Shown here in pieces: positions 6,356 to 13,897 of a stretch of 17,011 nt of DNA. The position numbers and the translations under genes were made by a program. The stretch's first letter is position 1; each line of letters starts with the position of its first letter. The notes beneath the pieces are model-generated. The model saw only the letters and a list, made by a program, of their open reading frames with translations. It ran no database searches and was not told where the DNA came from. The DNA is from CAYUBI01 sp964443005. GTDB lineage: Bacteria > Margulisbacteria > Riflemargulisbacteria > GWF2-35-9 > CAYUBI01. The stretch covers positions 1 through 17,011 of the forward strand of contig CAYUBI010000049.1 of the NCBI GenBank assembly GCA_964443005.1. The letters are read 5' to 3'.

Positions 6356-6651
6356 TGAATCGAACTAATGTTCATACTCGTTTCCATTATCAAATTACTG
6401 TAGTACGCTTGAGCCTGATTTTAATGATTTTTGTTTTAACAATGACTTATTTGTGGTTACAAGCTATTAATATTACGTTGAATTATCGAAATCAAAAATG
6501 GATTAGTCAGCATAATCAACTAGTTAAAGATAATAAATACCTTCAGGTGAAAATTAGTTCAAAAACAGATTTACGTCGCATTGAAACTATTGCAATAACC
6601 AAACTTGATATGGTTTTTCCAATGCAGGTTAGGTATCTTTATGCGCAATAG
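6355..6651 (+). CDS. ftsL: FtsL-like divisome protein
   Basis: 98-residue bitopic protein. It has a short basic cytoplasmic N-terminus, one transmembrane helix (about residues 17-38, RLSLILMIFVLTMTYLWLQAI), then a coiled-coil-prone periplasmic stretch. The FtsL-type ending is LRRIETIAITKLDMVFP, the 'iE.iA...L.M..P' pattern just before the C-terminus. FtsL scaffolds FtsB and FtsQ and activates FtsW/FtsI. Assignment rests on this pattern plus the position directly before ftsI, as in dcw clusters. Its ATG overlaps the uvrC stop and its end overlaps ftsI by 11 bases. Confidence 0.75.
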   Translation: MNRTNVHTRFHYQITVVRLSLILMIFVLTMTYLWLQAINITLNYRNQKWISQHNQLVKDNKYLQVKISSKTDLRRIETIAITKLDMVFPMQVRYLYAQ

Positions 6652-8365
6652 ATTTAAGCTTACAAGTCGTATTTGGATTGTTTTTTGTCTTTTCGGAATT
6701 GGATTTTTCTCTTTAATGATTAAGTTATATCAGATTCAAATTCGTGATCATCAAAAATATACACAGCTATCTAAGCAACAAACAGAAAAAACTATTTTGG
6801 TTACTCCGCGTCGGGGCGATATTTTTGACCGAAATGGAATTGTTTTGGCTACAACTCAGAAAGTGTATTCATTATATGCAAATGGAAAGGAAATTTCTTT
6901 TCCTGAAGATGTTGCACGTCAGCTAGTTCCCTTAATAGAAAAATCTTCATTTAAAACGCTATATGCGCTATTGACGCAGGATCGATATTTTATTTGGATA
7001 AAACGAAAACTATCCATGGAAGTCAAAGATAGCATCCAAAGCCTTCAGATAAAAGGGTTATATTTTTTGCCGGAAACGAAACGAGTTTACCCGCAACAGA
7101 CTTTGGCCTCAACTATTTTAGGTTTTGTTGGCCTTGATAATGAAGGTTTAAATGGAATTGAATATACGTGGGATAAATTATTGAGGGGTAGCGAAGGAAA
7201 AATGATGATTGAAACTGATCCATTAGGTCGGTTAATTTTTTCACATCAACAAAAAATTGAACCTGCAATCGATGGCCAAGATATTATGTTATCGATTGAT
7301 GAAACGCTTCAATATATTGCAGAAACTGAGATTGAACAAGGTGTGATTGCATGTAATGCAGCACGAGGTACTGTAATTATTATGGATGTTCATTCAGGTG
7401 CTATTCTTGCTATGGCTAATTTTCCTCAGTTTGATCCAAATCAATTTTTTCGTTATCCTGCTGCTACTTTGCGAAATAATGCTATTACTAGTGTATACGA
7501 ACCGGGAAGTACATTAAAGCCAATTACACTAGCTATTGCATTACAACAAGGCGTAATTACTTCAACTAGTAGTATTTATTGTCCGGATTCGATCATGGTG
7601 GGTAATCATATAATTCGTGAATCACACACAGAAGAACATTCGCAACCGTATAAGTCAATAACTCAGATTTTGGCAGACTCCCTGAATGTGGGTACAGCGA
7701 AAATCGGCATGTTAATGTCACGAACAGCTTTTTATCAAGGATTAGTTAGTTTTGGACTTGGGCAAAAAACTGGCATCGAGTTATCTGGAGAAAGTACGGG
7801 ATTGCTTCATGCTGCTCGTCAATGGACTGAAGCAGATCGTGGGCGTATTCCTTTTGGTCAAGGTATAGCTGTCACACCATTACAATTGGTCGCTGCATGC
7901 AATGTAATTGCAAATGATGGCAATTTTGTGGCACCAAATATTCTGATTAAGCATAAAAAAATACTACCTATACAGCAACGGCCAGTTGTTTCTCCAGCTG
8001 TTGCACATAGTGTTTTAGCAATGATGGAAGTAGTTGTAACTAAAGGAACTGGTGGAAATGCTCAAATTCCAGGATATCGGGTAGCAGGAAAAACAGGAAC
8101 TGCCCAAAAAGTAAAAGAATATGGAATTGGATATGAGCCTGGAGCTTATGTTGCTTCATTTCTTGGAATATTGCCTGTATCTTCTCCGCAACTTACGATT
8201 TTAGTTATTCTTGATACACCCAAAAAAGACTATTATGGTGCACAAGTGGCAGCTCCTGTATTTCGAAATATAGCCATTAAAAGTTTGCGATATTTAACAA
8301 TTGCACCGGATAATTTATTAACGATTGTCTCATCGCCAAATATAGGATATCATAATCTTCAATGA
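6641..8365 (+). CDS. ftsI: Division-specific class B penicillin-binding protein (PBP3/FtsI)
   Basis: Septal peptidoglycan transpeptidase. With the ATG at 6641 the protein is 574 residues: MRNRFKLTSR, one transmembrane anchor (about 10-32), dimerisation domain with RRGDIFDRNGIVLA, then the transpeptidase domain. Active-site motifs are SxxK at 290-293 (STLK), SxN at 347-349 (SLN) and KTG at 484-486. There are no PASTA domains, so it is FtsI-like rather than SpoVD/PBP2x-like. An in-frame ATG at 6605 lies deep in ftsL and would place MIWFFQCRLGIF before the basic anchor; 6641 gives a normal membrane-protein start. Its stop overlaps the next ATG (ATGA at 8362). Confidence 0.93.
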   Translation: MRNRFKLTSRIWIVFCLFGIGFFSLMIKLYQIQIRDHQKYTQLSKQQTEKTILVTPRRGDIFDRNGIVLATTQKVYSLYANGKEISFPEDVARQLVPLIEKSSFKTLYALLTQDRYFIWIKRKLSMEVKDSIQSLQIKGLYFLPETKRVYPQQTLASTILGFVGLDNEGLNGIEYTWDKLLRGSEGKMMIETDPLGRLIFSHQQKIEPAIDGQDIMLSIDETLQYIAETEIEQGVIACNAARGTVIIMDVHSGAILAMANFPQFDPNQFFRYPAATLRNNAITSVYEPGSTLKPITLAIALQQGVITSTSSIYCPDSIMVGNHIIRESHTEEHSQPYKSITQILADSLNVGTAKIGMLMSRTAFYQGLVSFGLGQKTGIELSGESTGLLHAARQWTEADRGRIPFGQGIAVTPLQLVAACNVIANDGNFVAPNILIKHKKILPIQQRPVVSPAVAHSVLAMMEVVVTKGTGGNAQIPGYRVAGKTGTAQKVKEYGIGYEPGAYVASFLGILPVSSPQLTILVILDTPKKDYYGAQVAAPVFRNIAIKSLRYLTIAPDNLLTIVSSPNIGYHNLQ

Positions 8366-9597
8366 ATATAATTGAAAAAATTATTCAGTGTCATTTAGAA
8401 GAAAATCGAAACAGTGAACTTCTTCGAATTACAACAGACTTTACTGTTATCCCTGATTCATCCGGGAAATATATTCTGGCTCAAATGGAAGAGTTAGGTC
8501 ATTGGCCTGACCCAGCGACTATTGCTTTTTCGCTAGATCATCATGCTCCTAGTCATAATGTATTTGTTGCAAATTTGTTTCAAGAAATTAAAAAATATGC
8601 AGAAATTCACGAGCAGTTTTTATTTGGCGAAGGCGAAGGTATTTGCCATCAACTCATGGTAGAACGAGGGCTAGTTCGTCCTGGTATGATTATTATAGGC
8701 GCAGAAAGTAATACGTGTACTTATGGAGCTTTTGGGGCATTGGGTTTAGGGCAAGGTGCGACTAATGTTGCCTTAAGCGCTACACGACATTCAATCTGGT
8801 TATCGAACCCAAAAGTAATCAAAATTTCACTTTCAGGCACGCCTTTAAAGCCAATCACCAGTAAAGATGTTGCAATTTTTCTTGTGTCAAAACTTAAAAC
8901 GTTGGTTCATGACGACTATGTGATTGAGTTTCATGGAAGCTATGTGCAGTCATTAGGCGTTTCTGAACGCATGAGTCTTGCGAATATGGCAATGACTATT
9001 GGTGCTTTAACCTGTGTAATGCCATTAAACCTATTCACAATTAATTATCTCACATCTATTGGTGTCACAGATTATCCTATGCATGTTGCAGATTCAGATG
9101 CTAGTTACGATCAGGAAGTTACTTTTGATGTGACTAACTTAGATCCATATATTGCGTCCATGGAGCGTTGCGATACGCTTTCATTATTTGTTGAACAAAA
9201 AGTAGATAAAGTTGTCATAGGAACTTGTTGTAATGGTCGAATTGAGGATTTAAGAATTGTTGCTTCGATTTTGAAGGGGAAAAAAATTGCAAATTCTGTA
9301 GAATTAATTATTATTCCTGCATCACGTACAGTATTAAGTCAAGCTATTCGTGAAAATCTTCTGATTGTTTTAATTGATGCTGGCGCTATTATTATGCCTT
9401 GCTGCTGTGGGATTTGTTCTGCTGCATTTGCAAATACACCTGCAAATGGTGAAACTGTGCTTGCTACAACTTATTCTTGTATTGAAGGAGCTTTAGGCAA
9501 CACGAATAGTTCTATTTTGATAGGATCACCCATAACAGCAGCATATGCAGCATTGTATGGGAAAATTAGCTCGTCAGAGGTTATTGCTTGTGTTTGA
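8362..9597 (+). CDS. Divergent aconitase/3-isopropylmalate dehydratase large-subunit-like protein
   Basis: 411 residues, full length for the LeuC/homoaconitase large subunit. Family landmarks: LDHHAP (Asp59-His60), GEGICHQ (His96), GAESNTCTYGAFGALGLGQG (113-131), GTCCNGRIEDLRI (287-299), CCCGIC (347-352), ITAAYAALYGKI. Cys289, Cys349 and Cys352 match the three Fe-S ligands, so a [4Fe-4S] cluster is expected. Key positions differ from the canonical family. GADSHTCTYG reads GAESNTCTYG (D to E, H to N). TTNRNFxGRMG reads TTYSCIEGALG (371-379), losing both substrate-binding arginines. The pair probably does not act on ordinary isopropylmalate or citrate; a novel substrate or non-enzymatic role is inferred. 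Coupled to ftsI by a 4-base overlap and to its small subunit by an 8-base overlap. Confidence 0.85.
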   Translation: MNIIEKIIQCHLEENRNSELLRITTDFTVIPDSSGKYILAQMEELGHWPDPATIAFSLDHHAPSHNVFVANLFQEIKKYAEIHEQFLFGEGEGICHQLMVERGLVRPGMIIIGAESNTCTYGAFGALGLGQGATNVALSATRHSIWLSNPKVIKISLSGTPLKPITSKDVAIFLVSKLKTLVHDDYVIEFHGSYVQSLGVSERMSLANMAMTIGALTCVMPLNLFTINYLTSIGVTDYPMHVADSDASYDQEVTFDVTNLDPYIASMERCDTLSLFVEQKVDKVVIGTCCNGRIEDLRIVASILKGKKIANSVELIIIPASRTVLSQAIRENLLIVLIDAGAIIMPCCCGICSAAFANTPANGETVLATTYSCIEGALGNTNSSILIGSPITAAYAALYGKISSSEVIACV

Positions 9598-10129
9598 TAC
9601 GATTCAGGGATATGCCAATAAAATAACGTTCCCTGTTCCAATTCATTCTAAAGAAATTATTTCAAATCGACATAAAATATCAAGTGCGCATTTTTCGAAA
9701 TTAAAAGACCATCTTTTTGAGTCAATTAGTCCTGGATTTGCGGAACATTTATTTCTTAATGAAATTTTGGTTGTTGGAGACTATTTTGGATATGGATCAG
9801 TTCGTGAACAGCCAGTTTTGGCACTAAAACAAGCTGGAATAAAAATTGTTATTGCAAAAAGTTTTTCATCGTTGTTTTATATGAATGCTTTTAATAATGG
9901 GCTATTATGTTTAATGTGCAACACAGATCTGATTCAAGACAATGATTTTTTAGCTATTGATCTTAATAATAAGGTGATTCGTAATGTTACAACAAATCGA
10001 GGAATCAAAGTTAAAGAAACAAATCCATTTTTGTTGGAGTTATATCGAAATAAAGGTATGATTCGTTATATTAAAACGCATGAACAATCAATTGAACCAC
10101 GATCTGAGCATGGGATAAAGAATAGATAA
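9590..10129 (+). CDS. Divergent aconitase/isopropylmalate dehydratase small-subunit-like (LeuD-like) protein
   Basis: 179 residues from GTG at 9590, chosen because AGAGG lies nine bases upstream; earlier in-frame codons fall well inside the large-subunit gene. Swivel-domain signature: ILVVGDYFGYGSVREQPVLALKQAGIKIVIAKSFSSLFYMNAFNNGLLCL, aligning to LeuD GSGSSREHAPLALKAAGIKAVIAKSFARIFYRNAINIGL. The catalytic-base serine and the arginine remain, but SSREHA has become SVREQP. The N-terminal 'GDNIDTD' metal/substrate strand of LeuD reads YANKITFPVPIHS, with both aspartates gone. It surely pairs with the upstream large subunit. It is the last gene of the rpsF operon and is followed by a strong hairpin. 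Confidence 0.82.
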   Translation: MFDTIQGYANKITFPVPIHSKEIISNRHKISSAHFSKLKDHLFESISPGFAEHLFLNEILVVGDYFGYGSVREQPVLALKQAGIKIVIAKSFSSLFYMNAFNNGLLCLMCNTDLIQDNDFLAIDLNNKVIRNVTTNRGIKVKETNPFLLELYRNKGMIRYIKTHEQSIEPRSEHGIKNR

Positions 10130-10197
10130 AATACTTTCTGTGTGTTAGTTACAAAAAGAAATTTAGTAACTGACACACAGTGAAAGTATTTTTGTTT
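10128..10197. terminator. Large bidirectional intrinsic terminator
   Basis: Left arm AAAATACTTTCTGTGTG... (from 10128 to 10152) pairs with GTAACTGACACACAGTGAAAGTATTTT (10166-10193). This gives a stem of about 25 bp with one wobble, a two-base bulge and an A-rich 13-nt loop. TTTTT/TTTT runs follow on the plus strand, and the A-rich left flank supplies a U-tract on the minus strand. It sits between convergent genes and can serve both operons. Confidence 0.85.
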
Positions 10198-11657
10198 TAT
10201 TTTAGATATTGTTTTAAAAGAATATCTAATTGTTTTGCCCGCGGAATACCACTGACAAATTGACCATTAAAGAAAAATGTCGGCGTAGACGTAATATTTA
10301 ATTTTTCGCCAGCAGCAATATCATCTTCAACAACTTTTTTTCCTTGTCCTGAATCAATACACTGTTGAAATTGTTCCATATTTAGGCTTAGCTCTCTGGC
10401 ATATACTGAAATATTTTGCGTAGTTAGCTTTTCACTGTTAGCAAACAAAATATCTGCCATAGGCCAAAACTGTCCTTGCTTATCAGCACAAGCAGCTGCA
10501 TAAGCTGCAGTGCGAGCTGCTGGATGTATTTTTAATGGGAAATGTCTAAATGCCCATCGAATTTTGCCTGGATACCGTGTGACTAAATCTTTCATTTGTT
10601 GATGTCCTTGTTTGCAATATGAACAGAGAAAATCAGAAAATTCAATAATAGTTAGCTGAGATTTATCAGCTCCTTGAACTGGCTTTGTTTTTGCATCGAC
10701 TACTAGTGGTATTTCCGAAGGAAAAGGCAAGGTAATCATTACCTTATGCTTTTGTTTCAGTTCTAATAAATAGCTTTGCAAAAAGGAGTCGCGTCGTTGG
10801 TTTTTCAAGTACTGTTCAATTTGTGATTTCATTGTGTCATATGTGCTTTTTTCCGGCATATTTGCTTTTTGTGCTTCATAAAATTGTTTTAATTCAGTAT
10901 CTGAAATAATGATTTTGTCATCAATATTTTGGCGAACTAATTGATCAACTGTTAATAGGGCTTTTTGTGCTTCAGTTTCCAGTATTTGTGTTTCAATCCA
11001 ATTTAATCGAGCCTGATATCGATTCCAGTCAAATTCATTTAGCTTGGTTTTAATGGCAGAATCAACATCTCCAAGTGTGAAATTTTTATCATTAATTTTT
11101 GCAACTACAGTACTTGGTGAACTTGTTTTGCCTGTGATGTTCGTTATTTTATCAATACTAGTATATCCTAGCGTAGGTAAAATGAATAACCCCATCATCC
11201 AACCAATTTCCTTTTTCCAATGCTTTGATTTAAATACCATAACTGCCTCCTTCCATTGAATTCCTTTCCATTGTAACACGATAAACATACCTGTCATAAT
11301 TGTTGCTGAGGTTAAACAAAATGGACACCAATGTTTAATAATAAATGCCTGAAGTAAGGTTAAGTAAATAGAAAATACTGTACCTACCAAAGCTAATAAA
11401 AACATCCATCCTAATGAATTTTTTTGGTGTAATTGCTTAAATGATCGAATTGCAAATATAAAAAGTAACAAATACATGCCCATGCCAAAAGCAGATAACG
11501 GAATGCCAAAAAATTCCGCATATATACTTGTTAAAACGGGATTGCATGCCCATGATCCCGTACTGCTACCGCACGTGGCAGGTCCAAAGTGCAGTAACGT
11601 TAAGTAAGTCGAATCAATAAGCCCCCCAAATGATAAAACAGCAAGTAGGATATTCAT
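10197..11657 (-). CDS. VKOR - SurA-N-like - DsbA triple-domain disulfide-forming membrane protein
   Basis: 486 residues. The N-terminal VKOR domain (about 1-130, four to five membrane helices) has the loop pair Cys29 (ATCGSS) and Cys38 (WACNP) and the quinone-side motif C111-P-F-C114. After another helix (about 150-168) comes an extracytoplasmic helical segment, VVAKINDKNFTLGDVDSAI... to about 310. Its short strand-plus-helices arrangement resembles the SurA N-terminal/parvulin chaperone domain. The C-terminal thioredoxin domain (about 330-486) has C345-S-Y-C348 and the cis-proline motif TSTPTFFF. The likely role is to pass electrons from folding secreted proteins through the DsbA domain to VKOR and quinone. 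VKOR-DsbA fusions are known; the internal chaperone-like segment is less usual. No strong Shine-Dalgarno is seen; a possible -10 (TATGAT, 11671-11666) lies so close to the ATG that the mRNA may be almost leaderless. Confidence 0.88.
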   Translation of the reverse strand: MNILLAVLSFGGLIDSTYLTLLHFGPATCGSSTGSWACNPVLTSIYAEFFGIPLSAFGMGMYLLLFIFAIRSFKQLHQKNSLGWMFLLALVGTVFSIYLTLLQAFIIKHWCPFCLTSATIMTGMFIVLQWKGIQWKEAVMVFKSKHWKKEIGWMMGLFILPTLGYTSIDKITNITGKTSSPSTVVAKINDKNFTLGDVDSAIKTKLNEFDWNRYQARLNWIETQILETEAQKALLTVDQLVRQNIDDKIIISDTELKQFYEAQKANMPEKSTYDTMKSQIEQYLKNQRRDSFLQSYLLELKQKHKVMITLPFPSEIPLVVDAKTKPVQGADKSQLTIIEFSDFLCSYCKQGHQQMKDLVTRYPGKIRWAFRHFPLKIHPAARTAAYAAACADKQGQFWPMADILFANSEKLTTQNISVYARELSLNMEQFQQCIDSGQGKKVVEDDIAAGEKLNITSTPTFFFNGQFVSGIPRAKQLDILLKQYLK

Positions 11658-11736
11658 TAATGAGTATCATAACAAATTTTTTCTAGTGTGGAAATAAAAA
11701 AATTCTATTTCTCATAAAGAATTTAGATGTGCGCTT

Positions 11737-11762
11737 TCATAATTGTTTCTTTATGTTATACT
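11737..11762 (+). promoter_or_regulatory. Extended -10 promoter for ccdA-tlpA-deacetylase operon
   Basis: TGT-TATACT (11754-11762) is an extended -10. The -35 region about 16-17 bp upstream (CTTTCAT, around 11733-11740) is poor, as expected for extended -10 promoters. The transcript would start about 33 nt before the ccdA ATG. Confidence 0.5.
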
Positions 11763-11801
11763 CAATTAAAATTGGATTAAAAAAGGATTGAATCGAATAA
11801 C

Positions 11802-12488
11802 ATGACTCAGTTAAGCGTTATATCAGTTTTTTTTGCAGGGTTATTATCCTTTTTGTCGCCGTGTGTTATTGGTATTGTTCCAATATATTTTGCATATCTT
11901 TCAGGAACAACTGTTTCAGAAATTCAAGCAGGTCATCATTCTAGAAAAATGCTATTTCGTAATGTAATATTACTGATTTGTGGCTTTACTGTAGTCTTTG
12001 GCATGTTAGGGGTAGCAGCTTTTGGCGCTGGAAGATTGTTAATTCTTTATCGTCCTGTTTTTGATCGATTTCTGGGTATGGCATTAATTGTTTTTGGAAT
12101 CATAATGTTAGAATTATATATGCCTAAATGGTTGTCTAGTCGATTGTCGTTGTCAGTAAAAATTGGTCAATCACCGTGGTTAGCTTTTACTTTAGGCATA
12201 GCTTTTGCAGTCATGATGAGTGGGTGCGTGTCACCCTTGCTAGGCGCTGTTTTAACGTTAGCCGGTAGTAGTTCCACTGTAACGCAAGGCGTAGGCTATT
12301 TAATGATCTATTCCTTGGGTATTGGTGTGCCTTTGCTCTTGTGTGCAGTTGCATTTAATCGTGTCATGATCCTTATTAAAAAAAACGCAGCCATCTTACA
12401 GTTAATTAAAAAAATTGCAGGCATTATCATGATTATTATGGGAATATTTATTGTTATTCATGGCTCAATATCATTAGCTATTTTTTAA
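11802..12488 (+). CDS. ccdA: CcdA/DsbD-like thiol-disulfide electron transporter
   Basis: 228-residue, six-helix membrane protein of the DsbD transmembrane/CcdA family. It carries reducing equivalents from cytoplasmic thioredoxin to extracytoplasmic thioredoxin-like proteins. The two conserved cysteines are Cys21 (FLSPCVIGIVP) and Cys142 (MMSGCVSPLLGAVL), in the two pseudo-symmetric helices. The family more often has TPC at the second site; here it is SGC. Followed after 19 nt by the TlpA/ResA-like gene, its probable electron acceptor. Divergent from the VKOR-DsbA gene, so oxidising and reducing arms of thiol chemistry share one intergenic region. Shine-Dalgarno is weak (AAAGGAT, about 14 nt from the ATG). 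Confidence 0.92.
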   Translation: MTQLSVISVFFAGLLSFLSPCVIGIVPIYFAYLSGTTVSEIQAGHHSRKMLFRNVILLICGFTVVFGMLGVAAFGAGRLLILYRPVFDRFLGMALIVFGIIMLELYMPKWLSSRLSLSVKIGQSPWLAFTLGIAFAVMMSGCVSPLLGAVLTLAGSSSTVTQGVGYLMIYSLGIGVPLLLCAVAFNRVMILIKKNAAILQLIKKIAGIIMIIMGIFIVIHGSISLAIF

Positions 12489-12507
12489 ATGAAAGGAACT
12501 TGAAGTA

Positions 12508-13059
12508 ATGAGAAATTGTTTATTGACAGGATTAATTATATTCGCATTAGTTGGTGTTGGAGTTTTTGGAAATGCGGCATCTTCCGGAAAAAAAACTGAA
12601 GCTAGTTTGCATGTAGATGCTATTCAGAAAACGACTAAGCATCCCTTTGATGTTTTTATGGTAACAGATTTAAATGGCGAAACCATGAAGCTTGGCGATT
12701 TAATGCGTGATAAAGTGGTGATTCTTAATTTTTTTGCAACGTGGTGTCCTTATTGTCGCGAGGAAATTCCTAGACTCAATCAACTTCTTGATAAATTCAA
12801 AAATAAGTCTGTTTTAGTTGTTGGAGTATCCTTAGATCAAAATCGAACGTTAATTCCTCCATTTGTTCAACGCATGGGTATTACTTATCCGATTATAGTT
12901 GAAAAGAATCCAATGGAATTAGCCAGTGCTTTAAATGCGTTTAGTTTGCCAACAACATTTATCATAAACCCTTCTGGAGATATTGTGATGCAACGAGTTG
13001 GTAATGTTCCTTTTGAATTGTATTTAGATGTTATTAGTAAAATTTTGAAAAAACCATAG
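12508..13059 (+). CDS. TlpA/ResA-like membrane-tethered or secreted thioredoxin
   Basis: 183 residues. N-terminal hydrophobic segment (about residues 5-22) followed by NAASS, either a cleaved signal peptide or an anchor; there is no lipobox. Redoxin/AhpC-TSA fold with FFATWCPYC (Cys80, Cys83), VVGVSLDQN, and cis-Pro motif SLPTTFIINPSG. ResA/CcmG-type proteins reduce apocytochrome c or other extracytoplasmic disulfides using electrons from CcdA. No cytochrome biogenesis gene is seen in the window, so the real target could be a cell-wall or secreted protein. AAAGGAAC lies upstream of the ATG. Confidence 0.9.
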   Translation: MRNCLLTGLIIFALVGVGVFGNAASSGKKTEASLHVDAIQKTTKHPFDVFMVTDLNGETMKLGDLMRDKVVILNFFATWCPYCREEIPRLNQLLDKFKNKSVLVVGVSLDQNRTLIPPFVQRMGITYPIIVEKNPMELASALNAFSLPTTFIINPSGDIVMQRVGNVPFELYLDVISKILKKP

Positions 13060-13063
13060 ATTC

Positions 13064-13882
13064 ATGAAAAGGTACCAACGAATCAGTTTTATTATTATTG
13101 GATTATGCATGCTTGCTGGAGGTATGGTTGCTTGGTTTGATCATCATCGACTCTTGCCAGAAACGTGGGAAAAAGAAATTCGAGTTCCAGCTGCATTTAC
13201 TAGTCATTATTCAGGAAATCCTGCAGTACGGTGGCTTCCTTATTTGCCAATGCCTTCGCCTTTTGTTGTTCGACATGGGAACCCAAAACTAAAAACAATT
13301 GCACTTACTTTTGATGATGGACCTGATGAAGAGATTTTTCCTAAATTGTTAGCTTTACTGCGTGAACGACAAGTTAAGGCAACATTTTTTTTAGTTGGCA
13401 AGCAAATTGAACTCCACAAAGCACTTGTGATCCAGGCTGATCGCGAAGGCCATCAAATTGGAAATCATACCTATAGTCACGAACGAATCAGCGGCTTATC
13501 TGCGAATCAAATTATTGAAGAATTAGAAACTGTTCGTACTCAGATTTATCAGTTAACTGGAAAATTAGTTCAAATTTCACGGCCTCCGGGCGGGCGATTA
13601 GATAAAAATAGTTTAGAAATACTGAAAGCCTTAAAATATTCTGTTGTTTTGTGGACGCACAATGGTGGAGATTGGAAAGATCCTGACAATAAAAAAAATA
13701 CAGCTAAACAAAATCCAGATGAAATGACAATATTTAAACGTATTAAATTTGCAAAAGGTGGGGCAATTATTTTATTACATGGAACAAATCCTCGCACAAT
13801 TGAAGTTCTTCCACAAATTATTGATCATTTTATCCAATTAGGATATGAATTTGTGACAGTTGACGATCTGATTGCAAACTAA
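13064..13882 (+). CDS. Polysaccharide deacetylase (CE4/NodB family), membrane-anchored
   Basis: 272 residues. Single N-terminal hydrophobic helix (about 7-25), a linker, then a NodB domain from about residue 76. CE4 motifs: TFDDGP (catalytic Asp84, metal Asp85), metal-binding His135 and His139 (NHTYSH), RPPGGR (Arg173), WTHNGGDW (Asp203) and ILLHG (His239). Motif 5 normally reads LLHD; the Asp is Gly here, while the catalytic His is kept. It likely removes acetyl groups from peptidoglycan or another surface glycan. It begins four nt after the thioredoxin stop without a visible ribosome binding site, so it is probably translationally coupled. It converges with clpB, leaving a 15-nt gap. Confidence 0.9.
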   Translation: MKRYQRISFIIIGLCMLAGGMVAWFDHHRLLPETWEKEIRVPAAFTSHYSGNPAVRWLPYLPMPSPFVVRHGNPKLKTIALTFDDGPDEEIFPKLLALLRERQVKATFFLVGKQIELHKALVIQADREGHQIGNHTYSHERISGLSANQIIEELETVRTQIYQLTGKLVQISRPPGGRLDKNSLEILKALKYSVVLWTHNGGDWKDPDNKKNTAKQNPDEMTIFKRIKFAKGGAIILLHGTNPRTIEVLPQIIDHFIQLGYEFVTVDDLIAN

Positions 13883-13897
13883 AATTGAATGCTTGAT

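Noticed and set aside
6605..6640. Upstream ATG for ftsI
   Set aside because: It would add 12 hydrophobic residues before the basic anchor start and overlap ftsL further; the 6641 start gives a normal N-terminus.
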